Origin: Kordia jejudonensis
Lineage (GTDB): Bacteria > Bacteroidota > Bacteroidia > Flavobacteriales > Flavobacteriaceae
Length of the DNA stretch: 64,000 nt
Direction: 5' to 3'
NCBI RefSeq assembly: GCF_001005315.1
Contig: NZ_LBMG01000001.1
Location: forward strand, 1 to 64,000
The notes under the pieces were generated by a model, which saw only the letters and a list, made by a program, of their open reading frames with translations, was not told where the DNA came from and made no database searches. Below, one piece after another: positions 8,332 through 18,700 of this stretch. The position numbers were made by a program, and so were the translations under genes. The first letter of the stretch is position 1; every line of letters starts with the position of its first letter.

Positions 8332-9681
8332 TCAATAACTTTTATTTTTATTGGAGTTTTTGGAGTTTTCTTTTTTTGAAATGATTTTTTCAATGTAGTT
8401 TTTATGCACTTTAATGGTTTTATTAACTATTTGATTGATTTCACTTTCACTTAGTTCCGTCCTGTAGTTCTTCTCTAATAGGACTCTTGAAATCAATTCC
8501 TTTTCAGTTTTTTCATTAAAAAGTATAGAGTAATTTTCTGGTTTAAAAATAAATTTCACATCAAAACCAAAACTTTCTTTAACTGAAGCTATATTAATTT
8601 CGCTTGTTATTAATGAAATTATGAATTCGCTCACTATAGGTTTTGATTGATTATTCATTGATGGAAATGTACGTGTAGCTCCTACTACGTTTACATCAGC
8701 GTAAAAGTTTTTGAAAAGTTTCTTTTGTTTTAATTTAATTTCCTCTAAAAGTCTATGTCCAGATTTTTTTAAAATATTATTTACTATTTGAGAGTTTATA
8801 TTTATAGTATCATTACTATTAATAAACGCTAATCGCTGCTCCAACAAAGCCAATTCCTTCCCCACATCATCATCTTCCTCAACACTTTCTCCTTTCGCAC
8901 CAGAAATCATCAATTCTAACGAATACACTAAATTTTGTGCAATATAATTGATGAATGCTTCAATATTTCCTGCATCTGCTAATTGTAATGCGGCAAAATA
9001 GTTTTCTTTGTCTTCGGTTTTGATAATGGTTGGTGGGAAGCCGTATTTCATCAATATAAAGTTCATGATGATTCGTGCGGTTCGTCCGTTTCCATCATCA
9101 AACGGATGAATTCGTATAAACCTATAGTGAAATTCTGCCGCAACTAATATTGGATTTATCGTTTCTTCTTTTGTCCTATTTCTATACCAATTGAGTAAAT
9201 CAGTCATTTTTGCAGGTGTTTCTTCAGGTGCTGCAAAACGCAATATTTCTCCTGTAACCGTTTCTACATGGTTTGGTGTTTTTTTGTATTCGCCAACATG
9301 CACTTTCTTTTTTGTTGGTTTTCCATCAGCAGTTTTTGCATCAACTTCGTACGGCTCTTTTAGTAGTAATTGATGAATTTGTCGAATAAAACTTTCGCTC
9401 AATGGACGATCGCCTTTAACTAAATCCAAAACCCAATTGATAGCTTCATTATGTCCTGTGACTTCAATATGATCTTTGAGTGGTTTTCCTTGCGCCGTAA
9501 TGTTAAACAACAATAATGCTTTTGTTTCTCCGTACGTCAACGAGTTTCCTTCTAAATGATTTGAATGGTAATTCCAATCTAAACGAAATTTCTGTATGAT
9601 GATTGCTTCCTTTTCAGGATCAATTGGTCGCAATGAATCTAATTCTTTCTTGAGTTTTAATGCCTTTTCTAATTCTTTCAT
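8332..9681 (-). CDS. Fic domain protein (class II, N-terminal inhibitory helix)
   Basis: Fic enzymes transfer AMP or another nucleotide part to protein side chains. The core motif HPFDDGNGRTAR is at about residues 194-205, with all catalytic residues present (His, Asp, Gly-Asn-Gly-Arg). The N-terminal SNHLEGN (about 37-43) fits the inhibitory motif (S/T)xxxE(G/N), marking class II, in which the inhibitory helix is on the same chain. After the Fic core the protein continues for about 170 residues with a Lys/Asn-rich tail that I do not recognise. The last lines (KKENSKNSNKNKSY) are low-complexity. The gene stands alone with its own consensus promoter. No antitoxin partner is adjacent, as expected for class II. 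The target is unknown. Confidence 0.9.
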   Translation of the reverse strand: MKELEKALKLKKELDSLRPIDPEKEAIIIQKFRLDWNYHSNHLEGNSLTYGETKALLLFNITAQGKPLKDHIEVTGHNEAINWVLDLVKGDRPLSESFIRQIHQLLLKEPYEVDAKTADGKPTKKKVHVGEYKKTPNHVETVTGEILRFAAPEETPAKMTDLLNWYRNRTKEETINPILVAAEFHYRFIRIHPFDDGNGRTARIIMNFILMKYGFPPTIIKTEDKENYFAALQLADAGNIEAFINYIAQNLVYSLELMISGAKGESVEEDDDVGKELALLEQRLAFINSNDTININSQIVNNILKKSGHRLLEEIKLKQKKLFKNFYADVNVVGATRTFPSMNNQSKPIVSEFIISLITSEINIASVKESFGFDVKFIFKPENYSILFNEKTEKELISRVLLEKNYRTELSESEINQIVNKTIKVHKNYIEKIISKKENSKNSNKNKSY

Positions 9682-9698
9682 AATACGCCTATTCCAAA

Positions 9699-9728
9699 CA
9701 AAGTTACTCGCAATTATTCCAAAAACAA
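9699..9728 (-). promoter_or_regulatory. Consensus promoter of the Fic gene
   Basis: On the minus strand there is TTG (9726-9728), a spacer of exactly 19 bases, then TAACTTTG (9699-9706): a full TTG-N19-TAnnTTTG match. The -7 box ends 17 bases before the start codon, giving a very short untranslated leader. Confidence 0.7.
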
Positions 9729-9751
9729 AGTAATAGCATTTCTACATTTTC

Positions 9752-9759
9752 TATTTTTG
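9752..9759 (+). promoter_or_regulatory. -7 box (TATTTTTG) before the 5-formyl-THF ligase gene
   Basis: TATTTTTG fits TAnnTTTG. It ends 17 bases before the ATG at 9777 and overlaps the only upstream in-frame ATG, which supports the downstream start. No TTG was found at the ideal 19-base spacing. Confidence 0.45.
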
Positions 9760-9776
9760 TGTTAAATATTGTATTC

Positions 9777-10340
9777 ATGTCAAAATCTGCCTTGCGAAAG
9801 CATTATAAAAATAAGCGAAATGCACTAACTCCTGAACAGTTGGACAATTTTAGTTTGGCAATTGCCAATAATGTGTTGCAACTTCCCATTTGGGAACATC
9901 GTTATTATCATTTGTTTTTGACGATTGCCGAACAGAAAGAGGTTGATACCGAGTTTATTTTGAATATTTTGGCTGGAAAAGATAAAGATATCATTTTGTC
10001 TAAAAGTAATTTTGAAGATAGTTCGTTGACACATTTTCTCCTTACAGATAACACTGTAATTAAGAAAAACGCATACAACATTCCTGAACCTATTGATGGT
10101 ATTGAAGTTCCTTCCAATAAGATTGATGTGGTTTTTGTGCCTTTGTTGGCATATGATACCAATGGAAATAGAATTGGCTATGGAAAAGGTTTTTACGATC
10201 GGTTTTTAGCCGATTGCAAACCCGATGTGATCAAAGTTGGTTTGTCCTTTTTTCCTCCTGAAGCAACTTTATTTACAGCAGATGCAACAGATATTGGTTT
10301 GGATTTTTGTGTTACTCCAGAAGAAGTTTTTGAGTTTTAA
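9777..10340 (+). CDS. 5-formyltetrahydrofolate cyclo-ligase
   Basis: ATP-dependent conversion of 5-formyl-THF to 5,10-methenyl-THF in one-carbon metabolism. The N-terminus SKSALRKHYKNKRNAL resembles the nucleotide-binding start of the family. The C-terminal signature RIGYGKGFYDRFL (about residues 133-145 from the chosen start) is diagnostic. The start at MSKSALRK is preferred over an ATG six codons upstream because that one falls on a probable -7 box and adds residues not typical of the family. The chosen product is 187 residues, a normal length. The gene is convergent with lspA. Confidence 0.93.
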   Translation: MSKSALRKHYKNKRNALTPEQLDNFSLAIANNVLQLPIWEHRYYHLFLTIAEQKEVDTEFILNILAGKDKDIILSKSNFEDSSLTHFLLTDNTVIKKNAYNIPEPIDGIEVPSNKIDVVFVPLLAYDTNGNRIGYGKGFYDRFLADCKPDVIKVGLSFFPPEATLFTADATDIGLDFCVTPEEVFEF

Positions 10341-10415
10341 CTTGTTTCTCGATACTATTTTTCATGTTTTTGACTTTCGTCAAACAAGAAAAATCACTCG
10401 AAATGACAAGAATTT

Positions 10416-11069
10416 TTATTCTGAAGCTATTTCTTCTTCAACCACAATTTCTTTTACGTTTTTCGGTTGCTTCGGAAACGCTCTCTTATTAAAGATAATC
10501 AACAACAAAACACCAATGGTAATTGCTGAATCTGCAATATTGAATACTGGATCAAAGAAGGTAAAACGGTCGCCACCAACCCACGGCATCCATTCTGGCA
10601 ATGTCGTATCAACCATAGGGAAATAGAGCATGTCTACAACGTGTCCGTGAAATACGGAAGCATAACCGCCAGCTTCAGGCATAAATGTAGCCAATCCGCT
10701 ATCAAGTGTACTTTCACTGAATAGAATTCCATAGAATACCGAATCGATAATGTTTCCAAACGCACCTGCAAAGATTAATGCTATGGCTACAATGAGTACG
10801 CGTGATGCTTTTTTCTTTACTTCTGTGTGCAACCAATATCCGATAGCTGTGATGGCAAATAATCGGAAAAGAGTTAGGAAGAGTTTTCCGTAATTTCCAG
10901 GCAATTCAACGCCCCAAGCCATTCCTCTGTTTTCTACAAAGAGAATTTTGAACCAGCCAAATACGTTTACTGATTCGCCTAAAGTGAAGTTTGTTTTGAT
11001 GTATATTTTACTGATTTGGTCAATGAGTAAGACCAAAATAATGATTCCAATAGCTTTTTTTAATGACAT
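10416..11069 (-). CDS. lspA: Lipoprotein signal peptidase (SPase II)
   Basis: An inner membrane aspartic peptidase that removes the signal peptide from prolipoproteins. There are four hydrophobic segments. The conserved blocks are VENRGMAWG (about residues 45-53), GAFGNIIDSVFYG with the first catalytic Asp (about 101-113), and FNIADSAITIG with the second (about 180-190). At 217 residues it is longer than the E. coli enzyme because of an inserted loop, common in Bacteroidetes. The acidic tail EIVVEEEIASE is cytosolic. It is the last gene of the leftward ileS-dksA region. Confidence 0.95.
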   Translation of the reverse strand: MSLKKAIGIIILVLLIDQISKIYIKTNFTLGESVNVFGWFKILFVENRGMAWGVELPGNYGKLFLTLFRLFAITAIGYWLHTEVKKKASRVLIVAIALIFAGAFGNIIDSVFYGILFSESTLDSGLATFMPEAGGYASVFHGHVVDMLYFPMVDTTLPEWMPWVGGDRFTFFDPVFNIADSAITIGVLLLIIFNKRAFPKQPKNVKEIVVEEEIASE

Positions 11070-11129
11070 GTGTCGTGTAATTTCCGATTGAATTTGAAAA
11101 CCCTAATTGTTGGCTAAAATAAGAATATT

Positions 11130-11750
11130 TTACGCTTTTTCAGCAGAATATGTAATCTTTCCATTGTTTGCTTTTAATTCTATTTTTTTTCCGCTTTTGT
11201 AAAATATGACATGATGATCTGTATGCGTTTCTAAAGTTGGCATTTTTGCGTCAATGTATTGAATGTTTCCTTTTTTGGTTTGAATTTTCGCTTCACTACG
11301 AAAGTTGCTTAACGTAAAGTTTCCTGAGATGAGTATTGCCAAAAACCGTTTGTAATTTCCTTGAATGTGAACTTGCGTTCCGTCGCCTTCTAGCTGCACT
11401 TTTAGTTGATTAGGAATGTAGATATTCATGACTACAGAAAAGACTTTGTGCGCGCTTAGTTTGTCATTTGGAATTTCGAAATCTTCTGCCAATTCACACG
11501 AAACCTGAATTTGCTTGTTTTTGGTTGACGTAATGATGTTTAAATCGCGATAGTATTCACCTTCCATTTTGGTTTCAATGGTAATGACTTTATCATTTGT
11601 ACTGATGATGTTGAGTTGAAATATTTTATCGGCATCAATTCTGATTTCATCAATTTCGTAGATGGAAAAGGTTTGTTGTGTTATTTTTTGGGCAACGCAC
11701 ATGGTATTTACACAGAAGAGAAAACAGAGTATGTATAGCGTTTTTTTCAT
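11130..11750 (-). CDS. Secreted beta-rich protein of unknown function
   Basis: The product starts MKKTLYILCFLFCVNTMCVAQ, a clear signal peptide. A start six codons further upstream (MWYSKK) would spoil it, so the internal ATG is chosen. The mature part (about 185 residues) is made of alternating short beta strands with repeated turns such as GNYKRF, SGNFTLSNF and KKGNIQYIDAK. This suggests a small beta-helix or a DUF2807-like (putative auto-transporter adhesin head) fold, but I see no diagnostic motif. It lies between dksA and lspA, with a terminator separating it from dksA. The location should be periplasm or outer membrane. Confidence 0.7.
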   Translation of the reverse strand: MKKTLYILCFLFCVNTMCVAQKITQQTFSIYEIDEIRIDADKIFQLNIISTNDKVITIETKMEGEYYRDLNIITSTKNKQIQVSCELAEDFEIPNDKLSAHKVFSVVMNIYIPNQLKVQLEGDGTQVHIQGNYKRFLAILISGNFTLSNFRSEAKIQTKKGNIQYIDAKMPTLETHTDHHVIFYKSGKKIELKANNGKITYSAEKA

Positions 11751-11820
11751 TTTTTTTGAATACCACAAGCTTTTTGAGTGCTTCTTACAGACTACTCAAT
11801 ATTAAGTTTCACTAAACACA

Positions 11821-11845
11821 AAAAGCGCTCAAATAGAGCGCTTTT
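11821..11845 (-). terminator. Intrinsic terminator after the dksA-like gene
   Basis: The stem AAAAGCGCTC / GAGCGCTTTT is a perfect 10 bp with a 5-base loop, and is flanked by A and T runs so it could work in both directions. It lies 18 bases after the stop of the dksA-like gene. Confidence 0.85.
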
Positions 11846-11862
11846 TGTACAGTATATAGTTT

Positions 11863-12243
11863 TTATTTTTGCATGTTTTTTGCTTCAATGCTTAAGGTAG
11901 CATGTGGAACTAATTTAAGACGCTCAGGATTGATTAATTTCCCCGTAACTCTACAAATTCCGTATGTTTTGTTTTCAATACGAATGATTGCATTTTTTAA
12001 GTCGCGGATAAATTTTTCTTGACGAATGGCCAACTGCATGTTTTTTTCTTTGGACATGGTTGTAGAACCTTCTTCAAATGCTTTGAATGTTGGCGACGTA
12101 TCGTCCGTACCATTGTTGTGGTCGTTCATATACGCACTTTTTAACAATTCTAAGTCTTTTTTTGCTTGATCAATTTTGTTCTGAATGATTACTTTGAATT
12201 CTTCAAGCTGCTTGTCTGAGTATCTTATTTTAGTGTCTTCCAT
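11863..12243 (-). CDS. TraR/DksA family protein with a degenerate zinc finger
   Basis: DksA-like proteins bind RNA polymerase through its secondary channel and tune transcription together with ppGpp. The N-terminal half is a coiled coil (about residues 8-80). The C-terminal finger block reads YGICRVTGKLINPERLKLVPHATLSIEAK, with one Cys (GICRVTG) where the classical C4 finger has four. Metal binding is therefore doubtful, but the conserved turn sequence remains. This loss is common in flavobacterial homologues, so I do not call it a pseudogene. The start is 6 bases after the ileS stop, so the two genes are probably one transcript, ended by the terminator just downstream. Confidence 0.85.
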   Translation of the reverse strand: MEDTKIRYSDKQLEEFKVIIQNKIDQAKKDLELLKSAYMNDHNNGTDDTSPTFKAFEEGSTTMSKEKNMQLAIRQEKFIRDLKNAIIRIENKTYGICRVTGKLINPERLKLVPHATLSIEAKNMQK

Positions 12244-12249
12244 GATGTG

Positions 12250-15200
12250 TTACATTTTTTTAATAAATAATCTGGTATTTACCTCATCGAAAGCAATTTC
12301 TATTCCATTTTCTAGTTGGTCTACAAATACGAGCTCTTCTGTTAGTGTTTCAAGCTTTATGTATTCTTTATTTGTTTGTATTGCATCAACTAAATGTTCA
12401 TCTTTTTGTAGTGATACATGTATTTTGTCTGTGACTTCAAATCCTGAATCTTTACGTACATTTTGAATTCTATTGACAAGTTCTCTTGCAATTCCTTCTT
12501 TACGTAATTCATCCGTAATTGTTACATCTAGCGCTACAGTTATTCCTCCCGAATTGGCTACTAACCAACCTTCAATATCTTGAGAAGTTATTTCTACTTC
12601 TGTTATGTCTAATGTACTATTTTTTCCGTTAATTTCTACAGGTATTTTTCCTGTTTTTTCAATTTCGGCAATTTCTTCTTGTCCAAACTGCATTATTACT
12701 GCCGCAGCAGCTTTCATATCTTTCCCAAATTTTGGTCCTAAGACTTTAAAATTAGGCTTTATTTGCTTTACTAATATGCCTGAAGCGTCGTCTAATAATT
12801 CTACTTCTTTTACGTTGACTTCAGATTTTATTAATTCGGCTACAGCCAAAATTTCCTCTTTGGTTTGCGCATCTAATACAGGAATCATGATTCGTTGCAA
12901 TGGTTGACGCACTTTGATCTTTTCTTTAGCTCTTAACGATAATACTAAGGAAGATATTGTTTGCGCGTTTTCCATTTTACGTTCTAATGACTTGTCAATG
13001 AATGCTTCATCATACGTTGGAAACTTAGCCAAATGTACACTTTCAAAGTTTTCTGTAGTTGTCGCTTCCGTTAAATCTTTGTAAAGTCTGTCCATATAGA
13101 AAGGTGCAATTGGCGCTCCTAACTTGGCAACATTTAACATACATGTGTATAATGTTTGGTACGCAGATATTTTATCGTGTTGGTAATCGCCTTTCCAGAA
13201 TCTTCTTCTGCTCAATCTCACAAACCAGTTGCTTAGGTTTTCTTGAACAAATTCTGAGATGGCTCTTGCGGCACGAGTTGGTTCATATTCCGCGTAGAAT
13301 TGATCAACATTTTTGATGAGTGTGTGCAATTCTGAAAGTATCCAACGATCGATTTCTGGACGTTCTGCTAACGGAATTTCTGCTTCGCTGTAGCTAAAAT
13401 TGTCAATGTTTGCATATAAACAGAAGAACGAATAGGTGTTGTATAGTGTTCCAAAGAATTTACGACGCACTTCTGCAATTCCTTCTAAGTCAAATTTTAG
13501 ATTGTCCCAAGGATTTGCATTTGAAATCATGTACCAACGTGTTGCATCGGCTCCGTATGTGTCTAAGGTTTTAAATGGATCAACGGCATTTCCGAGACGT
13601 TTGGACATTTTTTGTCCGTCTTTGTCTAATACCAAACCGTTTGATACTACATTTTTGTAAGCAACCGAATCGAATACCATGCTTCCTATCGCGTGAAGTG
13701 TGTAGAACCAACCACGTGTTTGATCGACACCTTCGGCAATAAAGTTTGCTGGATAGCTTTCGTTATTGTCGATGAGTTCTTTGTTTTCAAACGGATAGTG
13801 CCATTGTGCATATGGCATGGAACCAGAATCGAACCAAACATCAATGAGATCACTTTCGCGCTTCATTGGCTTCCCAGAAGGTGAAACTAATGTGATTCCA
13901 TCAACGATATGTTTGTGTAAGTCTACTTTGTCATAGTTTTCTTCTGACATGTTTCCGACTTCAAAATCAGCATAGACATCTTTCGTTTCTACACCAGCTT
14001 CAATGGCTTTTTGGATTTCAGATTTTAATTCGGCTAACGAACCAATGATGAGTTCTTCTTTACCGTCTTCTGTACGCCATATTGGCAATGGAATTCCCCA
14101 GAAACGTGAACGTGATAGGTTCCAGTCGTTTGCACCAGCAATCCAGTTTCCAAAACGTCCTTCCCCAGTAGATTTTGGTTTCCAGTTTATGGTTTGATTT
14201 AAGTCGTACATTTTGTCTTTTACATCCGTGATTTTGATAAACCAAGAATCTAGTGGATAGTATAAGATTGGTTTGTCCGTACGCCAGCAATTTGGGTAAC
14301 TATGGACATATTTTTCTACTTTGAATGCTTTGTTTTCTGTTTTTAGTTTGATTGCCAACTCGACATCAACTGATTTTTTAGGTGCTTCTCCGTCTGTGTA
14401 GTATTCATTTTTTACATATTTACCTCCAAACTCGCCTAATTCTGGTCTAAATTTACCTTGCAAATCGACTAAAGGCACAGGATTTCCATTGTCATCTAAA
14501 ACTAATAATGGTGGAATTTCTGGTGTTGCTTGTTTGGCAACTAAGGCATCATCTGCTCCAAATGTTGGCGCCGTGTGTACAATTCCTGTTCCGTCTTCTG
14601 TAGTTACGAAATCTCCAGAGATGACTCTGAAGGCATGTTCTGCATTTTCGTATGGCAACGCATAGTCTAATAGTTGTTCATATTTGATGCCTACTAAGTC
14701 GTTTCCTTTGTGCTCACTCGTAATTAGGTATGGTATTTTTTTGTCTCCTTCCTTGTAAGCGGCTACTTCTTCTTGTGTTGCTACTTGCGTGAATTTTTTA
14801 CCTGCAAATTGTTTTCCAACCAAATTTTTTGCTAACACCACGTTTATTGGCTCAAACGTGTATTGATTGTATGTTTTTACAACTACATAATCGATTTTTG
14901 GCCCAACTGTTAGTGCCGTGTTTGATGGTAATGTCCACGGAGTTGTTGTCCATGCTAAGAAATGCAAGTCACCTTCTACGTTTTGTAATGCTTCAGGCAG
15001 TGTTTCTTTGATGGTTTTGAATTGAGCAACAATCGTTGTATCCGTAACATCTTGATAGGTTCCAGGTTGGTTTAATTCGTGCGAACTTAAACCTGTTCCT
15101 GCTTTTGGCGAATAAGGTTGAATAGTATATCCTTTGTACATTAAATCTTTGTCATAGATTTGTTTTAGCAACCACCAAACGCTTTCCATGTATTTTGATT

Positions 15201-15660
15201 TGTACGTGATATACGGATCGTCCATATTTACCCAATATCCTGTACGGCGCGTCATGTTGTTCCAGATATCTGTGTAACGCATGACTGCTTTTTTACACGC
15301 TTCGTTGTATTCTTCTATGGTAATTTTTTTACCAATGTCTTCTTTGGTAATTTGCAGTTCTTTTTCAACGCCCAATTCTATTGGAAGTCCGTGTGTATCC
15401 CAACCTGCTTTACGTTTTACTTGGAATCCTTTTTGTGTTTTGTAGCGGCAAAAAATATCTTTTATCGCTCTGGCTAATACGTGATGAATTCCTGGTAATC
15501 CGTTTGCTGACGGTGGTCCTTCGAAAAATACGAATGATTCAGCGCCTTCTCTTGAACTTATGCTTTTTTCAAAGATGTTGTTTTCTTCCCAATAGTTTAG
15601 TATTTCGTCTGCAACTACTGGTAAGTCTAGTCCTTTATATTCTGTAAATTTATTAGCCAT
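12250..15660 (-). CDS. ileS: Isoleucyl-tRNA synthetase
   Basis: Charges tRNA-Ile and hydrolyses Val-tRNA-Ile by editing. The HIGH-type motif appears in GLPGIHHVLAR (about residues 54-64), the editing-domain signature in TTPWTLPSNTAL (about 239-250), and the KMSKS loop as KMSKRLGNAVDP (about 680-691). An anticodon-binding helical domain and a long C-terminal extension follow. The length of 1136 fits the bacterial/eukaryotic-like long form found in Bacteroidetes. It is first in the ileS-dksA pair. I saw no T-box or leader peptide in its 116-base upstream space, which instead holds the terminator of the next gene. Confidence 0.97.
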   Translation of the reverse strand: MANKFTEYKGLDLPVVADEILNYWEENNIFEKSISSREGAESFVFFEGPPSANGLPGIHHVLARAIKDIFCRYKTQKGFQVKRKAGWDTHGLPIELGVEKELQITKEDIGKKITIEEYNEACKKAVMRYTDIWNNMTRRTGYWVNMDDPYITYKSKYMESVWWLLKQIYDKDLMYKGYTIQPYSPKAGTGLSSHELNQPGTYQDVTDTTIVAQFKTIKETLPEALQNVEGDLHFLAWTTTPWTLPSNTALTVGPKIDYVVVKTYNQYTFEPINVVLAKNLVGKQFAGKKFTQVATQEEVAAYKEGDKKIPYLITSEHKGNDLVGIKYEQLLDYALPYENAEHAFRVISGDFVTTEDGTGIVHTAPTFGADDALVAKQATPEIPPLLVLDDNGNPVPLVDLQGKFRPELGEFGGKYVKNEYYTDGEAPKKSVDVELAIKLKTENKAFKVEKYVHSYPNCWRTDKPILYYPLDSWFIKITDVKDKMYDLNQTINWKPKSTGEGRFGNWIAGANDWNLSRSRFWGIPLPIWRTEDGKEELIIGSLAELKSEIQKAIEAGVETKDVYADFEVGNMSEENYDKVDLHKHIVDGITLVSPSGKPMKRESDLIDVWFDSGSMPYAQWHYPFENKELIDNNESYPANFIAEGVDQTRGWFYTLHAIGSMVFDSVAYKNVVSNGLVLDKDGQKMSKRLGNAVDPFKTLDTYGADATRWYMISNANPWDNLKFDLEGIAEVRRKFFGTLYNTYSFFCLYANIDNFSYSEAEIPLAERPEIDRWILSELHTLIKNVDQFYAEYEPTRAARAISEFVQENLSNWFVRLSRRRFWKGDYQHDKISAYQTLYTCMLNVAKLGAPIAPFYMDRLYKDLTEATTTENFESVHLAKFPTYDEAFIDKSLERKMENAQTISSLVLSLRAKEKIKVRQPLQRIMIPVLDAQTKEEILAVAELIKSEVNVKEVELLDDASGILVKQIKPNFKVLGPKFGKDMKAAAAVIMQFGQEEIAEIEKTGKIPVEINGKNSTLDITEVEITSQDIEGWLVANSGGITVALDVTITDELRKEGIARELVNRIQNVRKDSGFEVTDKIHVSLQKDEHLVDAIQTNKEYIKLETLTEELVFVDQLENGIEIAFDEVNTRLFIKKM

Positions 15661-15725
15661 TTTTTATGCTGTATATTGAATTTGCGAAATTAATGAATTT
15701 CATTGAATTGTAATGTGTTAAACAA

Positions 15726-15758
15726 AAAAAGACCACTTGAAAATCAAGTGGTCTTTTT
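15726..15758 (-). terminator. Intrinsic terminator after the large T9SS cargo gene
   Basis: A 15-bp perfect stem (AAAAAGACCACTTGA with its complement), a 3-base loop and a T run, 19 bases beyond the stop codon of the leftward 1640-residue gene. Confidence 0.92.
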
Positions 15759-15776
15759 ATATATATGTTTTCTGTG

Positions 15777-18700
15777 TTATTGGATGACTAGTTTTTTACT
15801 AATTTTTCCTTTTTCAGAATAGATTCCTATGATATATATACCACTTGCTTTGTCTTTGATAGGAATTCGAATAATGTTTTGATTCATTCCTTCTTTTGTA
15901 GACATTATTTTTTGTCCTAGAATGGAATGCATGTCAATCCCTGTTAGCGGAATATCCGTATTGTTTGTAATAACAATTTCTTCTGTTTCCGTATCTGTAT
16001 ATACTGTAATTCCATTTTGAAGAATTTCTTCATTGATGCTTAGTGTGTTTTCTGGTTGGAAAACCAATGCATAACGATCGTTTGTTTCTCCAGCAGGCAG
16101 CGTTATACTAAAGTCACTTGCACGTAAATCGTGCGTTGTTCCCGTGATAAGGTCTTTTATGTAGATTTCTAGGTTACTATCAATATTTTCTAATTGATCA
16201 ATATTGATGGTACCAACACCACCATTTTCAGAGATAAAACCAAGTGCAATTTCTCTACTATCGTGGAATTTATGAAGCGTTTGAATTACATATTCTTCAC
16301 TTTGTAAGTACCAATACATATCATCATTAGCGACATAGATAGATTTTCCTTCTTCACCTCTTACAACAGCATCTGAAGCTCTTCTATCAGATACAACTAC
16401 TATTTGTCTGTGAAAGCCTTGAGGATTTGTATATCCTAAACGAATTTTTTCTCTAGTGTCTTTTGGAATATTGTATTGTTCGTAAATGTCATCTAGTGTC
16501 GGATCGTTTTCTGGACTCGCATCTGTATCAGTTGTTTCAGGTTCATTTTCAGGTTCATTTTCAGGATTTACAAATATCCCTGGATTTGTTGGATCGTTAT
16601 CGTTTGTTCCTCGTACAAATGTTGCAAATTCAAAAGTGAATATGTATTCAGGTAAAAATAATCGTTGCGCGTTGTTGAATTCTACAGTGGTAGTTAATCC
16701 GTTTCCAGCAATATTATCTCCTTGCACAAAGAAACCTTGTCCTACAGGAATGTATCTTTTTGGCGTTTTTGCCCCAGAACCTGTGGAGCTTACTGATGGA
16801 TGTGACATTGCAGGCACACCAACACCTGATCCTGGTCCTGTAGATGAATATGTTGCATAACCACCTTGATAATCTAATAGTGTATGCGTTCCGCCTCCCC
16901 AATGTTCCCAGAAGTATATTGTTCCTTCCATGTCTGGGTTATCTTGTATAAAGAGATCCGCATCTAATGAACTTGGATAAGGATTTCCTACTAGGTATAA
17001 GTTTGTATCGCCAAGTGGACCTACTGAAATGTCTCCGTTGTTTGGCTTTCCTCTAAATACGTAGTTTTGTTCTTCTCGTTCATCGGCAATTGGAGAGGTT
17101 CCTTTCATTGTAAACCCTTCTCCTGGTGATATTGCTCCCGTATTTCTTACAAATTGCCAAGCATTGTAATCTTCGTCGGCACCATTTACAAATTTATAAA
17201 TCCATCGTGTACTAATTGTAATTGGAGGGCCAACGGCTCCGTTTTCATTAGGTGTCCAAGTGATGGTAGCTGGCGAAGCTGGTGTTGTTCCGTCTAAAAA
17301 TACACCACCAAGTGTAAAGTCTTGGTTATTAACCGATGTGTTTATGTTACTTACAGGAGACGACCAATAGTTGTATGTATATCTACTCGCTGTTCCTTGT
17401 TGATCTTTTTCAATGAATCCTGCACTTGAAGTTGCTAATTCACTACTGGTTTGTTGGATAAATTGACTTTCTCCGTTTAGATCCAGTATACCATCTAATT
17501 CAGCATACCAAGTATTCGTTAATCCAAATCCTGTACCTGCCGTAAAAGCAAATGGTGAAGGATTCGTAATTACAGGGTTTGTTCCTGATACTGTTAGTTT
17601 GTTTCCTGAATTGACAAATAAGCCAAGTGTTGTGTAACTTGCATTTGCTACAACATCATTTTGTACTCTTACGATGGACCAATTTTTCAAATCTGATGAT
17701 GGCGTATCCCAAACTGTTCCATGTACCCATGTAGCATCGTCTTCCCAGTTTCCATCTGCTGTAGAAATGTATGGCATTGGAGCTGTTTGCGCTTCTAAAG
17801 ACGCTATATTTTTCATGTACGCAGAGTTTCCATTCCCTGTTTGATCTTCTATACGATTTCCTTTGATATCAGACATGTTGTAGTAACATATTAAGGATGA
17901 CCAAGGAACATTGGCATTTGTTGTAAAGTCTTCAATGTCTTTTGGAATTACAGTTCCTCTTACATTGAGTCCATTTTGTTCTACTTCTTGATAAATCATT
18001 TCTCGCATTTGATCTTGGGTAAGTGCTACATCAAATATTTTTACCTCATCAATAGAACCTCTAAAGTAGTTGGTTCCTACAACAGTTCCCATTCGGAAAG
18101 GATTAGGATTAGGCGTTAGTGGATCAATGGTACTAGCTCCTAAAACTTTACCGTCGATATAAAGAGTTGCAAAACCAGTAGCCGTATTGGATATGATTGC
18201 AAAGTGTACCCAATTAGTATTCGATGCTGAACCTGGTTGTGAGAAACCACCATTTTGTCCTTCTGTAATTGCTAAACGCACTGCATTGTCAAGGAAAAAT
18301 TCATATTGATCTGTTACTCCTAAAATTCTTTTTACAGCTACTGATAACTGACCTGGATTTTTTACCCAAGCCATCACGGAATAGTCTGTTAATCCATCAG
18401 TTGTAGGAGTTTTATCTTCCACGAAGTCATCTACTCCATCAAAGAATAAAGCATTTGAACCTGTTAATTGTTGTGGCTCTGCTAATGTGAAGTATTCGCC
18501 ATCAGAAAGATTTATGCCTGTAAATGTTAATACACCTCCAACATTGGTTCCTGTATAGTTTTCATAGTTTGTAAAGCCAGTATTGTCAGCTATGTATAAT
18601 TCTAAATCATCAAGATTTGCAATTCCACTAGCACTCATATCAAACTCTAATGTTACTGCACCTACGTCAGCACTACTTTCACGAGCTAACCAAATTTTGT

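Noticed and set aside
11863-12243. DksA gene as a pseudogene
   Set aside because: The reading frame is whole and the loss of finger cysteines is common in the clade, so it is kept as a functional gene.
15661-15776. T-box or leader attenuator for ileS
   Set aside because: The only structure is the terminator of the upstream leftward gene. No small Ile-rich ORF or T-box sequence was seen.
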